Shown in pieces: positions 49,878-59,360 of a DNA stretch of 60,237 nt. A program made the position numbers and the translations under genes. Below the pieces are notes generated by a model that ran no database searches, had not been told where the DNA came from, and saw only the letters and a program-made list of their open reading frames with translations. The stretch's first letter is position 1. Every line of letters begins with the position of its first letter. Source of the stretch: Streptomyces atriruber (GTDB lineage: Bacteria; Actinomycetota; Actinomycetes; Streptomycetales; Streptomycetaceae). The stretch is taken from positions 1-60,237 of the forward strand of contig NZ_LIPN01000092.1 in assembly GCF_001418325.1 (NCBI RefSeq), written 5' to 3'.

Positions 49878-51017
49878 GTGAAAGTTCGCACCAGAAGTAC
49901 GGCGGTCATCGGCTCCATCTGCCTCATCGCATCCCTCGCCCTCACCACGGCATCGGCCGACGAAGGCGCCGCCCCGCGCGAGGCCGCGAAGGTCGCGCTC
50001 ACCAAGGTGGCCACGGCCAAGAACCCGTCCGCCGGTGCGGCCGGTCCAGGCGGCACGGTCTGGATCGCCGAACGCGCGGGAACCGTAAGGACTCTGACCG
50101 GGCAGGGGCTCAGCAAGCCCGTCCTCGACATCTCCGCGGAGACCACCACCGACGGCGAGCGGGGCCTGCTCGGCATCGCGTTCGACAAGGACTTCAAGCA
50201 CTTCTACATCTCGTTCACGAACCTCGAAGGCACCAGCACCATCGACGAGTTCGCCGTGCGGAAGGGCAAGCTCCAGCCGGACACCCGGCGCACCGTCCTC
50301 ACCCAGACGCAGCCCTACGCCAACCACAACGGCGGCGACATCAAGTTCGGCCCCGACGGCTACCTCTACATCGCGTTCGGCGACGGCGGATCGGGCGGCG
50401 ACCCGCACGGCAACGGGCAGAACCTCGACACGCTCCTGGGCAAGCTGCTGCGGATCGACCCGCGCGGCGGCAAGCCGTACGCGATCCCGGCGGACAACCC
50501 CTTCGTCGGCGACCCGAAGGCGAAGGACGAGATCTGGTCGTACGGGCTGCGCAATCCGTGGCGGTTCTCGTTCGACGCGGGCAGCGGCGACGTGTTCATC
50601 GGTGACGTCGGCCAGAGCGCCTGGGAGGAGATCGACCGGGCTCCGGCGGGCAGCAAGGGCGGCGAGAACTACGGCTGGTCGCAGATGGAGGGCACCCACC
50701 CCTTCCGCGAGGGCACCGAGCCCGCGAACCACGTGCCGCCGGTCCACGAGTACGACCGCAACGGCCTCGGCTGCTCCGTCACCGGCGGCTTCGTGTACCG
50801 GGGCAAGGCGATCCCCGAGCTCAAGGGCCAGTACCTGTTCAGCGACTACTGCGACGGCACCGTCCGCGCCCTGGAGATGAAGGACGGCAAGGTCACCGGG
50901 GTGAACGACCTGGGAGTCAACGGCGGTGAGGTCGTCTCCTTCGTGCAGGGCGGCAACCGCGAGCTGTACGTGCTCGACCTGGGCGGAGCCGTGTCCCGCA
51001 TCGACCCGGCGGCGTAG
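49878..51017 (+). CDS. Secreted PQQ-type aldose/glucose-sorbosone dehydrogenase
   Basis: The 379-residue protein has a signal peptide (VKVRTRSTAVIGSICLIASLALT ... ASA) and a six-bladed propeller of the GSDH family: TTDGERGLLGIAFD, NHNGGDIKFGPDGYLYIAFGDGG, RIDPRGGKPYAIPADNPF and YGLRNPWRFSFD. It likely oxidises aldose sugars outside the cell with PQQ or another cofactor. AGGAGG before GTG 49878 sets the start. It converges with the M15 peptidase across a shared hairpin and is of the same family as the propeller domain at 51976. Confidence 0.9.
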   Translation: MKVRTRSTAVIGSICLIASLALTTASADEGAAPREAAKVALTKVATAKNPSAGAAGPGGTVWIAERAGTVRTLTGQGLSKPVLDISAETTTDGERGLLGIAFDKDFKHFYISFTNLEGTSTIDEFAVRKGKLQPDTRRTVLTQTQPYANHNGGDIKFGPDGYLYIAFGDGGSGGDPHGNGQNLDTLLGKLLRIDPRGGKPYAIPADNPFVGDPKAKDEIWSYGLRNPWRFSFDAGSGDVFIGDVGQSAWEEIDRAPAGSKGGENYGWSQMEGTHPFREGTEPANHVPPVHEYDRNGLGCSVTGGFVYRGKAIPELKGQYLFSDYCDGTVRALEMKDGKVTGVNDLGVNGGEVVSFVQGGNRELYVLDLGGAVSRIDPAA

Positions 51018-51053
51018 CGCCGACGAGCGCGGCACGCCGGACCCAGCCGGACC

Positions 51054-51094
51054 AGTCCCTTCGGGCCCCAACGCCCCGGTGGCCCGAAGGGACT
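51054..51094. terminator. Shared terminator hairpin
   Basis: AGTCCCTTCGGGCC (51054-51067) pairs perfectly with 51081-51094 around 13 bases, between the convergent dehydrogenase (+) and M15 peptidase (-) genes. Confidence 0.75.
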
Positions 51095-51095
51095 G

Positions 51096-51767
51096 TCATC
51101 GCCCGTTGGCCGAGAAGTGCTGGTAGTCCGGGGGCTGCCAGCGCCCGCCCCACTGCCAGCCCACCCTGCGCATCGCCCTCGTGATGACGTCGCCGGATCT
51201 GATCATGCCCTTCGCGGTGCGGCGCCGGTCCAGGAAGGCGGCTCCCGCGGCGGGGTAGACGCGTCCGTTCCGGTCCACGTACGGATTCTCCAGCGTGTTG
51301 ATGTCCACGGCGTCCCCGTACGAATGCTGCGAGAGCCTGGACGCATCGCCCGTGACGGCACGGCAGTTGAACGCCGAGGTGTTGTCGGCCCTCATGGCCG
51401 CCGTGTCACTGCCCCCGAACGCCGCCATCGGCCGCATCCGGCGGATGGGGAACCGGGCGTCGAAGGCCCGGCCGAAGACGTGCAGCAGCGGCCGCACGGC
51501 CTGCTTGCGCACGACGAGTTCACCGGCGTGGACGCGGCCGTCGAACCCCCAGTGGTTCATCCGGACGCGCCGGAGTCCGGCGGGCGCCACCGGGCACCCC
51601 GGATGCCAGCTGCGGCCCAGCTCACGCGCGGAGACGGCGGTGACCCGCGCGTCCAGGGAGGGGCCCTGCGCTGCCCCGGCGGCCGACGGCGCCGGGCCGA
51701 GGGCGCCGAGGAGGACGGCGGCCGGGACAGCGGACGCGAGGAACGCACGGGCTGGAAGCGTGATCAC
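51096..51767 (-). CDS. Secreted M15-family D-alanyl-D-alanine carboxypeptidase
   Basis: The 223-residue protein has a short signal peptide (ITLPARAFLASAVPAAVLLGALGPAPSA) and the M15 zinc site SQHSYGDAVDIN (His, Asp) with a second His in DYQHF. It should cleave a D,D- or L,D-bond in peptidoglycan. GTG 51767 opens the protein-like part; the frame further upstream (to 52451) is antisense read-through. It is unlinked to the cluster. Confidence 0.88.
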   Translation of the reverse strand: MITLPARAFLASAVPAAVLLGALGPAPSAAGAAQGPSLDARVTAVSARELGRSWHPGCPVAPAGLRRVRMNHWGFDGRVHAGELVVRKQAVRPLLHVFGRAFDARFPIRRMRPMAAFGGSDTAAMRADNTSAFNCRAVTGDASRLSQHSYGDAVDINTLENPYVDRNGRVYPAAGAAFLDRRRTAKGMIRSGDVITRAMRRVGWQWGGRWQPPDYQHFSANGR

Positions 51768-51975
51768 TGCACAGACATAACGCGGCCCCACGGGCCCACC
51801 CGGTCCGAACAGCCGACCGTCGGCCGCCATTCGCCCGATTGGGCGGCCCGCACCCGCCCTTCGTTCTTCCTTTCTCTGGACAAAGTGTGGACGTCCTCCG
51901 GCACCGTCCCTACGCTGAGCGTCGCTTTGCCACAGAGATCTGCGTAACCCATGTCGGAACCACGCAGGAGGAAGA

Positions 51976-54900
51976 GTGAAGCCACGCCCCAGGCCGAATT
52001 CCGGCCGAACCCGCAACCCCCACCGCAGAGCTCGAAGATCCACGGGACTGCTGCTCGCCGCCCTTCTCGGCGGCGGTCTGCTCACGCCCGCCGCGGCCGC
52101 GGACGACGAACCGCGGCCGTTCGCGGACCTGCCGCCCCAGGAACCCGGTGTCACCCTGCGGGTGTTCGACGTGCAGACCCCGCTGGAGAAGCTGTGCGAC
52201 CTCAAGCCCGCACAGACCCCCAACGTCGACAAGCTGATCCCGACGGCCGACTGGACGTCGACCGAAGGATTCGGCTTCAGCAACAACTTCGTGTCGCAGA
52301 TCATCGGCAACCTCAACGTGCCGGAAGCGGGCGCGTACGACTTCCGGTTGATCAGCGACGACGGCTCACGGCTCTTCCTCGGCAACCAGCAGGTCATCGA
52401 CCACGACGGGCTGCACGGCGCCGAGCCCAAGGACGGGAAGATCACGCTCAACGCCGGCTATCAGCCGCTGCGCATCGACCACTTCGACGCGGGCGGCGAC
52501 CAGCAGGTCACCCTGCAGTGGAAGCCGCCGGGCGCGAGCGAGTTCAAGGTCGTGCCGAACTCAGTGCTCAGCACCGACGCCGACGTCGTCCGGGTCACCG
52601 CGCCCGGCCGCAAGGAGTGCGAGGGGACGTACGACACCCCTGGCGACGGCCTTCCGCTGACCGAGGTCAACCCCGGCTACAAGCTGACCGAGCTGCGCCC
52701 CAAGGGCTTCGAGCCACAGGTCTCCGCGATGGACTGGCTGCCCGACGGACGCCTCGCGATCTCCACCTGGGGCGGCAGCACCGAGACGAAGGGCGAGGTC
52801 TATCTCCTGGACCACGTCACCGGGGACACCGCCCCCGAGAAGGTCACGTACAAGAAGATCGCCGACGGGCTCAGGGAGCCGATGGGCATCAAGTACGTGG
52901 ACGGAAAGCTGTACGTGTCGGAGAAGCACCAGCTGACCGAGTTGAACGACACGAACGGCGACGACGTCGCCGACGAGAAGCGGAAGATCGCCGAGTGGCC
53001 GTACGGCAAGAACTTCCACGAGTTCGCCTTCGGACTGCTCTACGAGAAGGGCGACTTCTACCTGAACCTCTCCGTCGCCATCAACTACGGCGGCGCGACC
53101 ACCGACCCGCAGCCCGCTCCGAACCGGGGCACGACCATCAAGGTCAACAAGGCGACCGGCAAGGTGAGTTACCTCGCCGGGGGCCTGCGCACCCCGAACG
53201 GCATCGGGCGCGGCCCCGGCGGCGACCTGTTCGTCACGGACAACCAGGGCGGCTGGCTGCCCGCCTCCAAGCTGGTGCACATCAAGCAGGACCGGTTCTT
53301 CAACCACTACATGAACCCCGACGGGCCCTACGACGACAAGCCCGTCACCAAGCCGGTCCTCTGGCTCCCGCAGAACGAGATAGCCAACTCGCCCAGCACT
53401 CCCATGCGGTTGAAGAAGGGGCCGTTCGCCGGGCAGATGGTCTTCGGTGACGTCACGTACGGCGGGCTGCAGCGCGCGGATCTGGAGAAGGTCGGCGGCG
53501 AGTACCAGGGTGCGGTGTTCCGGCACACCCAGGGACTCGAAGCCGGTGTCTCGCGGATCAGCGAGGGTCCCGACGGCGCGATCTACACCGGTGGCCTGGG
53601 CGCGGACGGCAACTGGGGCCAGGAGGGCAAGCTCCGCTTCGGTCTGCAGAAGCTGACGCCGAGCGGGAAGACCGCCTTCGACATCAAGACGATGCGCGCC
53701 ACACGTGACGGCTTCGACCTCACCTACACCAAGCCCCTGTCCGAGGAGACCGCGGCCAAACTGACCGAGGGCGCGTACTCGGTCGAGCAGTGGCGCTATG
53801 TGCCCACTCCGGACTACGGCGGTCCGAAGGTCGACGAGGAGTCGCTGCCGGTCGCTTCGGCGAAGCTCTCGGACGACCGGCGCACGGTGCGGCTCACCGT
53901 CCCCGGCCTGAAGCCGGACCGTGTGGTGCACGTGCGGTCGCCCCGCCCGTTCTCGTCCGCCGAGGGCGAGCAGCTGTGGTCCACCGAGGCCTGGTACACC
54001 CTCAACGCCAAGCCGGGGCCGCAGGAGCCCGTCACCACGTACGACGCCGAGTCCGCGAAGCTGTCCGGCAGCGCCGACATCGACAACGAGCACGCGGGCT
54101 TCACGGGTGGCGGCTTCGTCGACGGCTTCGGCGACAAGGGGGCGAAGGCGAGCTTCGACGTCGTGGTCGACAAGGCGGGCGCCTACGACGTGGGGCTGCG
54201 CTATGCGAACGGTCCGCATCCGGCCCCCGGCACCAAGACGGTCGGGGTCAGCGTCAACGGCGGCGCGGCGAAGCAGACGAGGCTGCCGTCCACGGGCGAG
54301 TGGAACCGCTGGTCCACGAAGACCGAACGGCTCGCCCTGCGCAAGGGGCACAACACGATCGCTTACGCCGTCGGCGCCGAGGACAGCGGTCATGTGAACC
54401 TCGACGCGCTGGACGTGCGCCGCCCCGGCGCCAGGATCGATCTGTTCTCCGGCGGCAGCGTCTCCACCGCCTGGCAGCACACCGATGGCCGCAGCGCCGC
54501 ATGGCCGCACAAGGCCGAGAGGTCCATGGAGGTCTGCTGCGGCGATCTGCGCACGAAGCAGGCCTTCGAGGACTTCAGGCTCCACGTCGAGTTCCGGGTG
54601 CCGAAGCTGCCGGACGACGTCACCGGGCAGGACCGCGGCAACAGCGGGGTCTACCTCCAAGAGCGTTACGAGGTGCAGATCCTGGACTCGTACGGCGTCG
54701 AGAAGCTCGCGGACAACGAGGCGGGGGCGATCTATCAGAAGAAGGCCGCCGACCGTAACGCGTCGAAGGCGCCGGAGACGTGGCAGACGTACGACATCAC
54801 CTTCCGTGCCGCCCGCTTCGACGCGGACGGCAAGAAGACGTCGGACGCCCGGGTCACCGTGGTCTGGAACGGCGAGAAGGTCCACGACGACGTGGCCGTG

Positions 54901-55014
54901 GACGGTCCGACCGGTGCGGGTGACGCCGAGTCGGCGGCGGCCGGTGCGATCCGGCTGCAGGACCACGGCAACAAGGTGCGCTTCCGCGACGTGTGGGTGG
55001 AGCCGCTGTCCTGA
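51976..55014 (+). CDS. Large secreted PA14 / beta-propeller / CBM / DUF1080 protein
   Basis: The 1012-residue exported protein has a signal peptide (to about residue 43), a PA14 domain (about 55-200, YDFRLISDDGSRLFL), and a GSDH/sorbosone-dehydrogenase-type propeller (about 220-570). A bacterial Ig-like or FN3-like linker follows (to 680), then a CBM6/35-type domain (about 690-815), and finally a 3-keto-disaccharide-hydrolase DUF1080 domain (about 820-1012, NSGVYLQERYEVQILDSYG). AGGAGGA before GTG 51976 fixes the start. It likely binds and acts on complex carbohydrate outside the cell. Confidence 0.9.
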   Translation: MKPRPRPNSGRTRNPHRRARRSTGLLLAALLGGGLLTPAAAADDEPRPFADLPPQEPGVTLRVFDVQTPLEKLCDLKPAQTPNVDKLIPTADWTSTEGFGFSNNFVSQIIGNLNVPEAGAYDFRLISDDGSRLFLGNQQVIDHDGLHGAEPKDGKITLNAGYQPLRIDHFDAGGDQQVTLQWKPPGASEFKVVPNSVLSTDADVVRVTAPGRKECEGTYDTPGDGLPLTEVNPGYKLTELRPKGFEPQVSAMDWLPDGRLAISTWGGSTETKGEVYLLDHVTGDTAPEKVTYKKIADGLREPMGIKYVDGKLYVSEKHQLTELNDTNGDDVADEKRKIAEWPYGKNFHEFAFGLLYEKGDFYLNLSVAINYGGATTDPQPAPNRGTTIKVNKATGKVSYLAGGLRTPNGIGRGPGGDLFVTDNQGGWLPASKLVHIKQDRFFNHYMNPDGPYDDKPVTKPVLWLPQNEIANSPSTPMRLKKGPFAGQMVFGDVTYGGLQRADLEKVGGEYQGAVFRHTQGLEAGVSRISEGPDGAIYTGGLGADGNWGQEGKLRFGLQKLTPSGKTAFDIKTMRATRDGFDLTYTKPLSEETAAKLTEGAYSVEQWRYVPTPDYGGPKVDEESLPVASAKLSDDRRTVRLTVPGLKPDRVVHVRSPRPFSSAEGEQLWSTEAWYTLNAKPGPQEPVTTYDAESAKLSGSADIDNEHAGFTGGGFVDGFGDKGAKASFDVVVDKAGAYDVGLRYANGPHPAPGTKTVGVSVNGGAAKQTRLPSTGEWNRWSTKTERLALRKGHNTIAYAVGAEDSGHVNLDALDVRRPGARIDLFSGGSVSTAWQHTDGRSAAWPHKAERSMEVCCGDLRTKQAFEDFRLHVEFRVPKLPDDVTGQDRGNSGVYLQERYEVQILDSYGVEKLADNEAGAIYQKKAADRNASKAPETWQTYDITFRAARFDADGKKTSDARVTVVWNGEKVHDDVAVDGPTGAGDAESAAAGAIRLQDHGNKVRFRDVWVEPLS

Positions 55015-55019
55015 CCGGT

Positions 55020-55053
55020 CCCCTGCCGACGGTTCCCGGGCCGTCGGCAGGGG
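55020..55053. terminator. Terminator hairpin between convergent genes
   Basis: CCCCTGCCGACGG (55020-55032) pairs with CCGTCGGCAGGGG (55041-55053) around eight bases, between the large secreted protein (+) and the OsmC gene (-). Confidence 0.75.
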
Positions 55054-55062
55054 CTCGTCCGG

Positions 55063-55503
55063 TCATCCCCCGGCGAAGAGGGTGGTCCCGTCGGGGCCGA
55101 TCGCCTCGACGCGCGCACCGTGTTCCACGGTGCGGCTGACCGTGCAGTACTTCTCGTGGGTCAGCCGGATGGCCCGCTCCAGGGCTTCGGCGGCTCGGGT
55201 GTCGCCCTCGGGCAGGTCGAGTTCGTAGGAGACCCGTACGACGCCGACGCGGCCGTCGTCCTCGGGCCGGGACACCGAGTCCACGACGATGCGCAGCGCG
55301 TCGTGGTCCACGGTGCGTGCCGTGCGGTCCACGACGAGCCCGCCGCAGCCGCCGAGCGCGGCGAGGAGGAGCTCCACGGGGGTGAAGGAGGGCTGGGCGT
55401 CGGGGTTGTCGGCGGCGGCGACGCGGACCTCGGCGCCGCGGTCGTTGCGGGCTGTCCAGTCGCGTTCGCCATTGCGTACGGTCTCGATGCGGTAGTCGGC
55501 CAT
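55063..55503 (-). CDS. OsmC-family peroxiredoxin-like protein
   Basis: The 146-residue protein has the OsmC core PSFTPVELLLAALGGCGGLVVD with one of the two redox Cys (GGCGG), and the second Cys in THEKYCTVSRTV. OsmC/Ohr proteins reduce organic hydroperoxides with thiols. ATG 55503 is a normal start. No linked regulator is seen. Confidence 0.88.
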   Translation of the reverse strand: MADYRIETVRNGERDWTARNDRGAEVRVAAADNPDAQPSFTPVELLLAALGGCGGLVVDRTARTVDHDALRIVVDSVSRPEDDGRVGVVRVSYELDLPEGDTRAAEALERAIRLTHEKYCTVSRTVEHGARVEAIGPDGTTLFAGG

Positions 55504-55598
55504 GGCGGAACGGTAACCACGGTCGGGCCCGGCGCGGCGCAGGCCGGTCCGGGGAGTGTCAGGGGCCTGCTGGACGACGCCCCGGGTGGAGGAGGCGC

Positions 55599-56108
55599 AA
55601 GAACGGGACGTACGCGGCGCGCGTGAAGTTCAGTGACGCTCCGCGCGGCGGACCGGACGGCGACCACCTGGTGCAGACGTTCTTCACCATCAACGACCTC
55701 AAGGCGCCGATGGCCGACGACTACGCCGAGTACGACTTCGAGTATCTGCCCAACGGCGGCTGGGGCGAGCCCTCGAACATCCTCTACACCACCTCCTGGG
55801 AGACCTACGCCCCGGACCCGTGGCAGGCCGTCAACCAGCACACGGAGAGCAGGCGGAGCTACGCGGGCTGGCACGACCTGGCGCTCACCATCGACGGCAG
55901 CTCCATCCGTTACTACGTCGACGGGCAGTTGTTCGGCACGCACGACGCCGCGTATCTGGCGGGGCAGTCGAGCACGACGCCGCGCTCGTACGACCAGCAG
56001 GTGGACTACGTCCTGCACGTCAAGGACCAGGTGCTGACACCGGAGCAGGTCTCGGCGAAGGTGGCCGGCTACCGGGCGCCGGGCGCCCGGGCGTCGGGCC
56101 GCGGGCGG
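55599..56108 (+). pseudogene. GH16-like secreted-protein remnant (5' truncated)
   Basis: From about 55599 the sequence reads KNGTYAARVKFSDAP and goes on with GWGEPSNILYTTSW, SYAGWHDLAL, YYVDGQLFGTHD and VLTPEQVSAKVAGYR. This is the C-terminal half of a glycosyl-hydrolase-family-16-like secreted protein, with no signal peptide or catalytic N-terminal part. A stretch of about 20 residues before SYDQQVDYV also seems missing. The first possible start is GTG 55623. No stop follows the homology; the frame runs on antisense to the phosphatase gene to 58148, so the remnant is best ended near 56108. Confidence 0.7.
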
Positions 56109-58154
56109 TCAGTCGTCCGGCACCGCGAAGTCGCACCACACGGCCTTGCCCTCGCCCCGCGGCTCGACTCCCCAGTTCGCCGCCACCGCCTCCACCAGGA
56201 GCAGCCCCCGGCCCGAGGTGGCGGTCTCCGCGGGGGACCTCCTGCGGGGGCGGGTGCTGGAACGGTCCTTCACCCACAGGCGGACGCGGCGTGGGGGACC
56301 GGAGAGCACTTCGAGGGTGAGGATGGCGCCTCCGTCGGTGTGGACCAGGGCGTTGACGAGGAGTTCCCCGGCGGCCACTTCGACGTCGTCGGCGACCGTG
56401 CCGAACCCCCACGAAGCGAGGTGTTCGCGCAGTGCGGCCCGTGCGTCGGCGAGTCCCTCGGGGTCGGCCTGGTGGACGTACCGGTGGATGCGCGGTTCCT
56501 GGAGGGTCCCCGGGTCGGGCAGCCTGCGCAGGACCAGGAGCGCCACGTCGTCGCTCGAACCCCATCTCTCCCACAGTGCGCGGGAGAGGTGGTCCGCGAG
56601 GGCCTCGGCCGACTCGGGGCCCTCGCTCATCACCTGGGCGAGGTTGTGCATGCCGGTGTCGAGGTCGAGGGCGGCGTCCTCCACGAGTCCGTCGGTGCAG
56701 AGCACCATGGTCTCGCCCGGCACCAGGTCGAGGCGGACCTCGGGGTAGTCCTCCATGCCGAATTCGGTGGCGAGGCCCAGCGGCAGCCCGCCGGGGACCC
56801 GTGGCACGCCCACCCGGCCGTCCACGTGGCGCACCAGGGGCGGCAGATGCCCGGCGCGGACGGCGCGCACGATGCCGGTGGCGGGGTCGAACTGCGCATA
56901 GGTGCAGGTGGCAAACCGTTCGGTGTCCAGCTCGGCCAGGAACCGCGAGGCGCGGGAGAGGACCGTCCCGGGCGGATGCCCCTCACCGGCGAAGGCCCGC
57001 AGGGCGATGCGCAGCTGACCCATGATGGCCGCGGCGTGGGTGTCGTGGCCCTGCACGTCGCCCACGACCAGGCCGATGCGGCCGCGGGGCAGGGCGATGA
57101 CGTCGTAGAAGTCTCCGCCGACATCACGGCCGCCCCAGGCCGCGTGGTAGCGCACGGCGACCTCGGAGTCCGCGACGTCGGGCACTCCGCGCGGCAACAT
57201 CGTGGCCTGCAGGCTCTTGGCGAGGTCCCGCTCCTCGTCGAAGAGCATGGCCCGCTGCAGCGACTGCGCGACGATGCCGGAGAGCCCGATGCAGAGGTTG
57301 CGGTCGGCGTCGGTGAAGTCCTTCCGGCCGCGGTAGAAGAGCGCGAGTCCGCCGATGGCACGGTCCTGGGCGACGAGCGGCAGGAACGCCGCCGAGTCCA
57401 GACGCATGTGCTCGATGTACGGGCCCAGACGGGTGAACCGGCTCGAGAGATCGGGCAGCGAGCCGACGAAGCGGGGCTGACGGGTCATGACGGCCTCGGC
57501 CAGCGGCAGCGACTCGTCGACCTTGCGCAGCTTGAGTTCGTCGAGGGCCTGCATCGTCTGGCCCACCAGGGCGATCAGCTTCAGGTTCTCGCCCTCGACG
57601 AGTCCCAGGACCAGGCCGTCGGCGGCGAACCGGTCGAGGCCGCTCGCGCCGGACAGGACGGCGACCACGTCGTCGACCGTGACGGCCCGCGAGAGGGCCT
57701 GGGTGGTGCCCTGCACCATCAGGGCGATGCCCTGGCGGCGCTCCTCCCTGGGGTCGATGGCGGCGAGTTCCGCCGCGTCGTCCGAGGCCGTGCGCAGGAC
57801 TCCCAGGACGCGCACCGCCCGGCCCTCGTCGTCGCGCACGATGTGTCCGCGCGCGTGGCCGAGGTGGTTCGAACCGTCCCGGTGCCGGGCCCGGAAGTAG
57901 ACGCCGTACAGGTCCTTGCCGGATGCGACGGCCTCGGTCACCGCGTAGTTGATGCGTACGGCCTCTTCAGGAGGGATGCGCCCCTGCAGCGAGGTCACCA
58001 GGCCGTCGAATTCGTCGGGACGCAGGTCGAGGACCGCGAGGGATCCGGCGTCGAGCCCGAGCTCGCCGGTCTTCAGGTCCCAGTCGAAGCCGCCCACGCC
58101 GGTGCGGAGCAGGCACTGTGCCACATCGACGGGTCTGTTCTTCGCTGACGTCAT
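56109..58154 (-). CDS. PAS-GAF-PP2C (SpoIIE/RsbU-type) phosphatase with HATPase domain
   Basis: The 681-residue signalling protein has an N-terminal PAS domain (about 25-135), a GAF domain (about 150-300) and a PP2C/SpoIIE phosphatase (about 320-530) with AAWGGRDVGGDFYDV, VGDVQGHD and CTDGLVE. The C-terminal histidine-kinase-like ATPase (about 550-681) contains ELLVNALVHTDGGA and GRGLLLVEAVAANWG. Such fused proteins sense signals and control anti-sigma/antagonist pairs by switching STAS phosphorylation. The STAS protein at 34263 is a possible but not adjacent partner. Confidence 0.9.
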   Translation of the reverse strand: MTSAKNRPVDVAQCLLRTGVGGFDWDLKTGELGLDAGSLAVLDLRPDEFDGLVTSLQGRIPPEEAVRINYAVTEAVASGKDLYGVYFRARHRDGSNHLGHARGHIVRDDEGRAVRVLGVLRTASDDAAELAAIDPREERRQGIALMVQGTTQALSRAVTVDDVVAVLSGASGLDRFAADGLVLGLVEGENLKLIALVGQTMQALDELKLRKVDESLPLAEAVMTRQPRFVGSLPDLSSRFTRLGPYIEHMRLDSAAFLPLVAQDRAIGGLALFYRGRKDFTDADRNLCIGLSGIVAQSLQRAMLFDEERDLAKSLQATMLPRGVPDVADSEVAVRYHAAWGGRDVGGDFYDVIALPRGRIGLVVGDVQGHDTHAAAIMGQLRIALRAFAGEGHPPGTVLSRASRFLAELDTERFATCTYAQFDPATGIVRAVRAGHLPPLVRHVDGRVGVPRVPGGLPLGLATEFGMEDYPEVRLDLVPGETMVLCTDGLVEDAALDLDTGMHNLAQVMSEGPESAEALADHLSRALWERWGSSDDVALLVLRRLPDPGTLQEPRIHRYVHQADPEGLADARAALREHLASWGFGTVADDVEVAAGELLVNALVHTDGGAILTLEVLSGPPRRVRLWVKDRSSTRPRRRSPAETATSGRGLLLVEAVAANWGVEPRGEGKAVWCDFAVPDD

Positions 58155-58342
58155 GGCTGTCTCCGGTATGCCGCTCGGCCACCATATGCGCCCCGCACCT
58201 CACCCGCCCGCCGGAGTCCGGCGTGCCATTGGTCCCGTCAAACGTGACCTTGGTCCTGTGTGAGTCGTCGTCGAGGGGACATCCGCTCTGTGTCGGCCTG
58301 GAGATCCAGCGCCGACCCGAGCACAAAGAGAGGAACGTTCTC

Positions 58343-58603
58343 GTGGGCATCATCGCCTGGATCCTGATCGGTCTCATCGCCGGGGCCATCGCCAAGGCCC
58401 TCACTCCCGGCAAGGACCCGGGAGGCTGCCTGGTGACGATGGTGATCGGCATCGCGGGCGGGCTGCTCGGCGGCTGGCTGGGCAAGGTGGTCTTCGGTGT
58501 TCACTCGATCAACGGGTTCTTCCACCTCTCGACCTGGATCGCCGCCATCGTCGGCTCCGTGATCGTTCTGTTCGCGTACCGGCTGTTCACGGGGAAGCGG
58601 TAG
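58343..58603 (+). CDS. GlsB/YeaQ/YmgE-family small membrane protein
   Basis: The 86-residue protein begins with IIAWILIGLIAGAIAKAL, followed by GGCLVTMVIGIAGGLLGGWLG and TWIAAIVGSVIVLFAYRLF. Three hydrophobic segments with glycine-rich turns are the family mark (transglycosylase-associated type). Its exact role is not known; it is stress-linked in other bacteria. AGAGAGG before GTG 58343 gives the start, although the frame is open from 58118. Confidence 0.88.
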   Translation: MGIIAWILIGLIAGAIAKALTPGKDPGGCLVTMVIGIAGGLLGGWLGKVVFGVHSINGFFHLSTWIAAIVGSVIVLFAYRLFTGKR

Positions 58604-58628
58604 CCCCCCCCGACCCGACGGTCCCCAC

Positions 58629-58658
58629 GGGGCGTGTGCCCGGCCGGGCACACGCCCC
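58629..58658. terminator. Perfect 30-bp palindromic terminator
   Basis: GGGGCGTGTGCCCGG and its complement abut without a loop at 58629-58658, 25 bp after the GlsB-like gene. It can end that transcript; no U-tract. Confidence 0.7.
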
Positions 58659-58726
58659 CGCGCCGTTTCCGGACCGGCCCACTTCCCCATTAGCTCACGT
58701 GTTCGATTCACGGTTACACTGGCCGC

Positions 58727-59356
58727 ATGGCAACGCACCAGCTCCAGGGATCGCTCTTCGACCAGGGCGACGACGTGCGTCTGGGCGCTCTGGGCGGGGT
58801 CCGCAGGACGGTCCTCGGCGACGGCGCGTGGATCGACCTGCTGCCGGGCTGGCTCGGCGGCGCCGACGTCCTGTTCGAACGGCTGGCCGCGGACGTCCCG
58901 TGGAAGGCGGAGCGCCGCCAGATGTACGAACGGATCGTGGACGTGCCACGCCTGCTCGCCTTCTACGGCGCGGGCGAGCCCCTCCCCCACGCCGTCCTCG
59001 ACGAGGCCCGGCAGGCCCTCTCCGAGCACTACGCCACCGAGCTCGGCGGGGCGTTCACGACGGCCGGGCTGTGCCACTACCGCGACGGGCGCGACAGCGT
59101 GGCCTGGCACGGCGACCGGATCGGCCGGGGCGCCCGCGAGAACACGATGGTCGCCATTCTCTCCGTGGGAACCCCCCGCGACCTGCTGCTCCGCCCCCTC
59201 CGCGGCGGCTCGACCGTCCGGCAGCCGCTCGGCCACGGCGACCTGATCGTGATGGGCGGCACCTGCCAGCGGACCTGGGAGCACGCGATTCCCAAGTCCA
59301 CCCGGGCCACCGGCGGCCGCATCAGCATCCAGTTCCGGCCACGCGGCGTGCGCTGA
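58727..59356 (+). CDS. AlkB-like 2-oxoglutarate/Fe(II) dioxygenase
   Basis: The 209-residue protein has the 2OG-oxygenase metal site: VAWHGDRIG (His and Asp) and WEHAIPK (second His), with the 2OG-binding Arg in RISIQFRPR. It shows the family's LCHYRDGRDSVAWHGD stretch. AlkB proteins remove alkyl groups from damaged bases, but this branch may act on other substrates. ATG 58727 begins the homology. It converges with the NB-ARC regulator gene. Confidence 0.9.
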   Translation: MATHQLQGSLFDQGDDVRLGALGGVRRTVLGDGAWIDLLPGWLGGADVLFERLAADVPWKAERRQMYERIVDVPRLLAFYGAGEPLPHAVLDEARQALSEHYATELGGAFTTAGLCHYRDGRDSVAWHGDRIGRGARENTMVAILSVGTPRDLLLRPLRGGSTVRQPLGHGDLIVMGGTCQRTWEHAIPKSTRATGGRISIQFRPRGVR

Positions 59357-59360
59357 GCGG

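Noticed and set aside
52561..54966. Long minus-strand open frame opposite the large secreted protein
   Set aside because: It has no recognisable domain and is the mirror of a well-supported gene; high GC makes such antisense frames common.
55623..58148. 841-codon plus-strand frame as one real protein
   Set aside because: Only the first part (to about 56108) is protein-like (GH16-like); the rest is antisense to the PP2C gene and Arg/Gly-rich.
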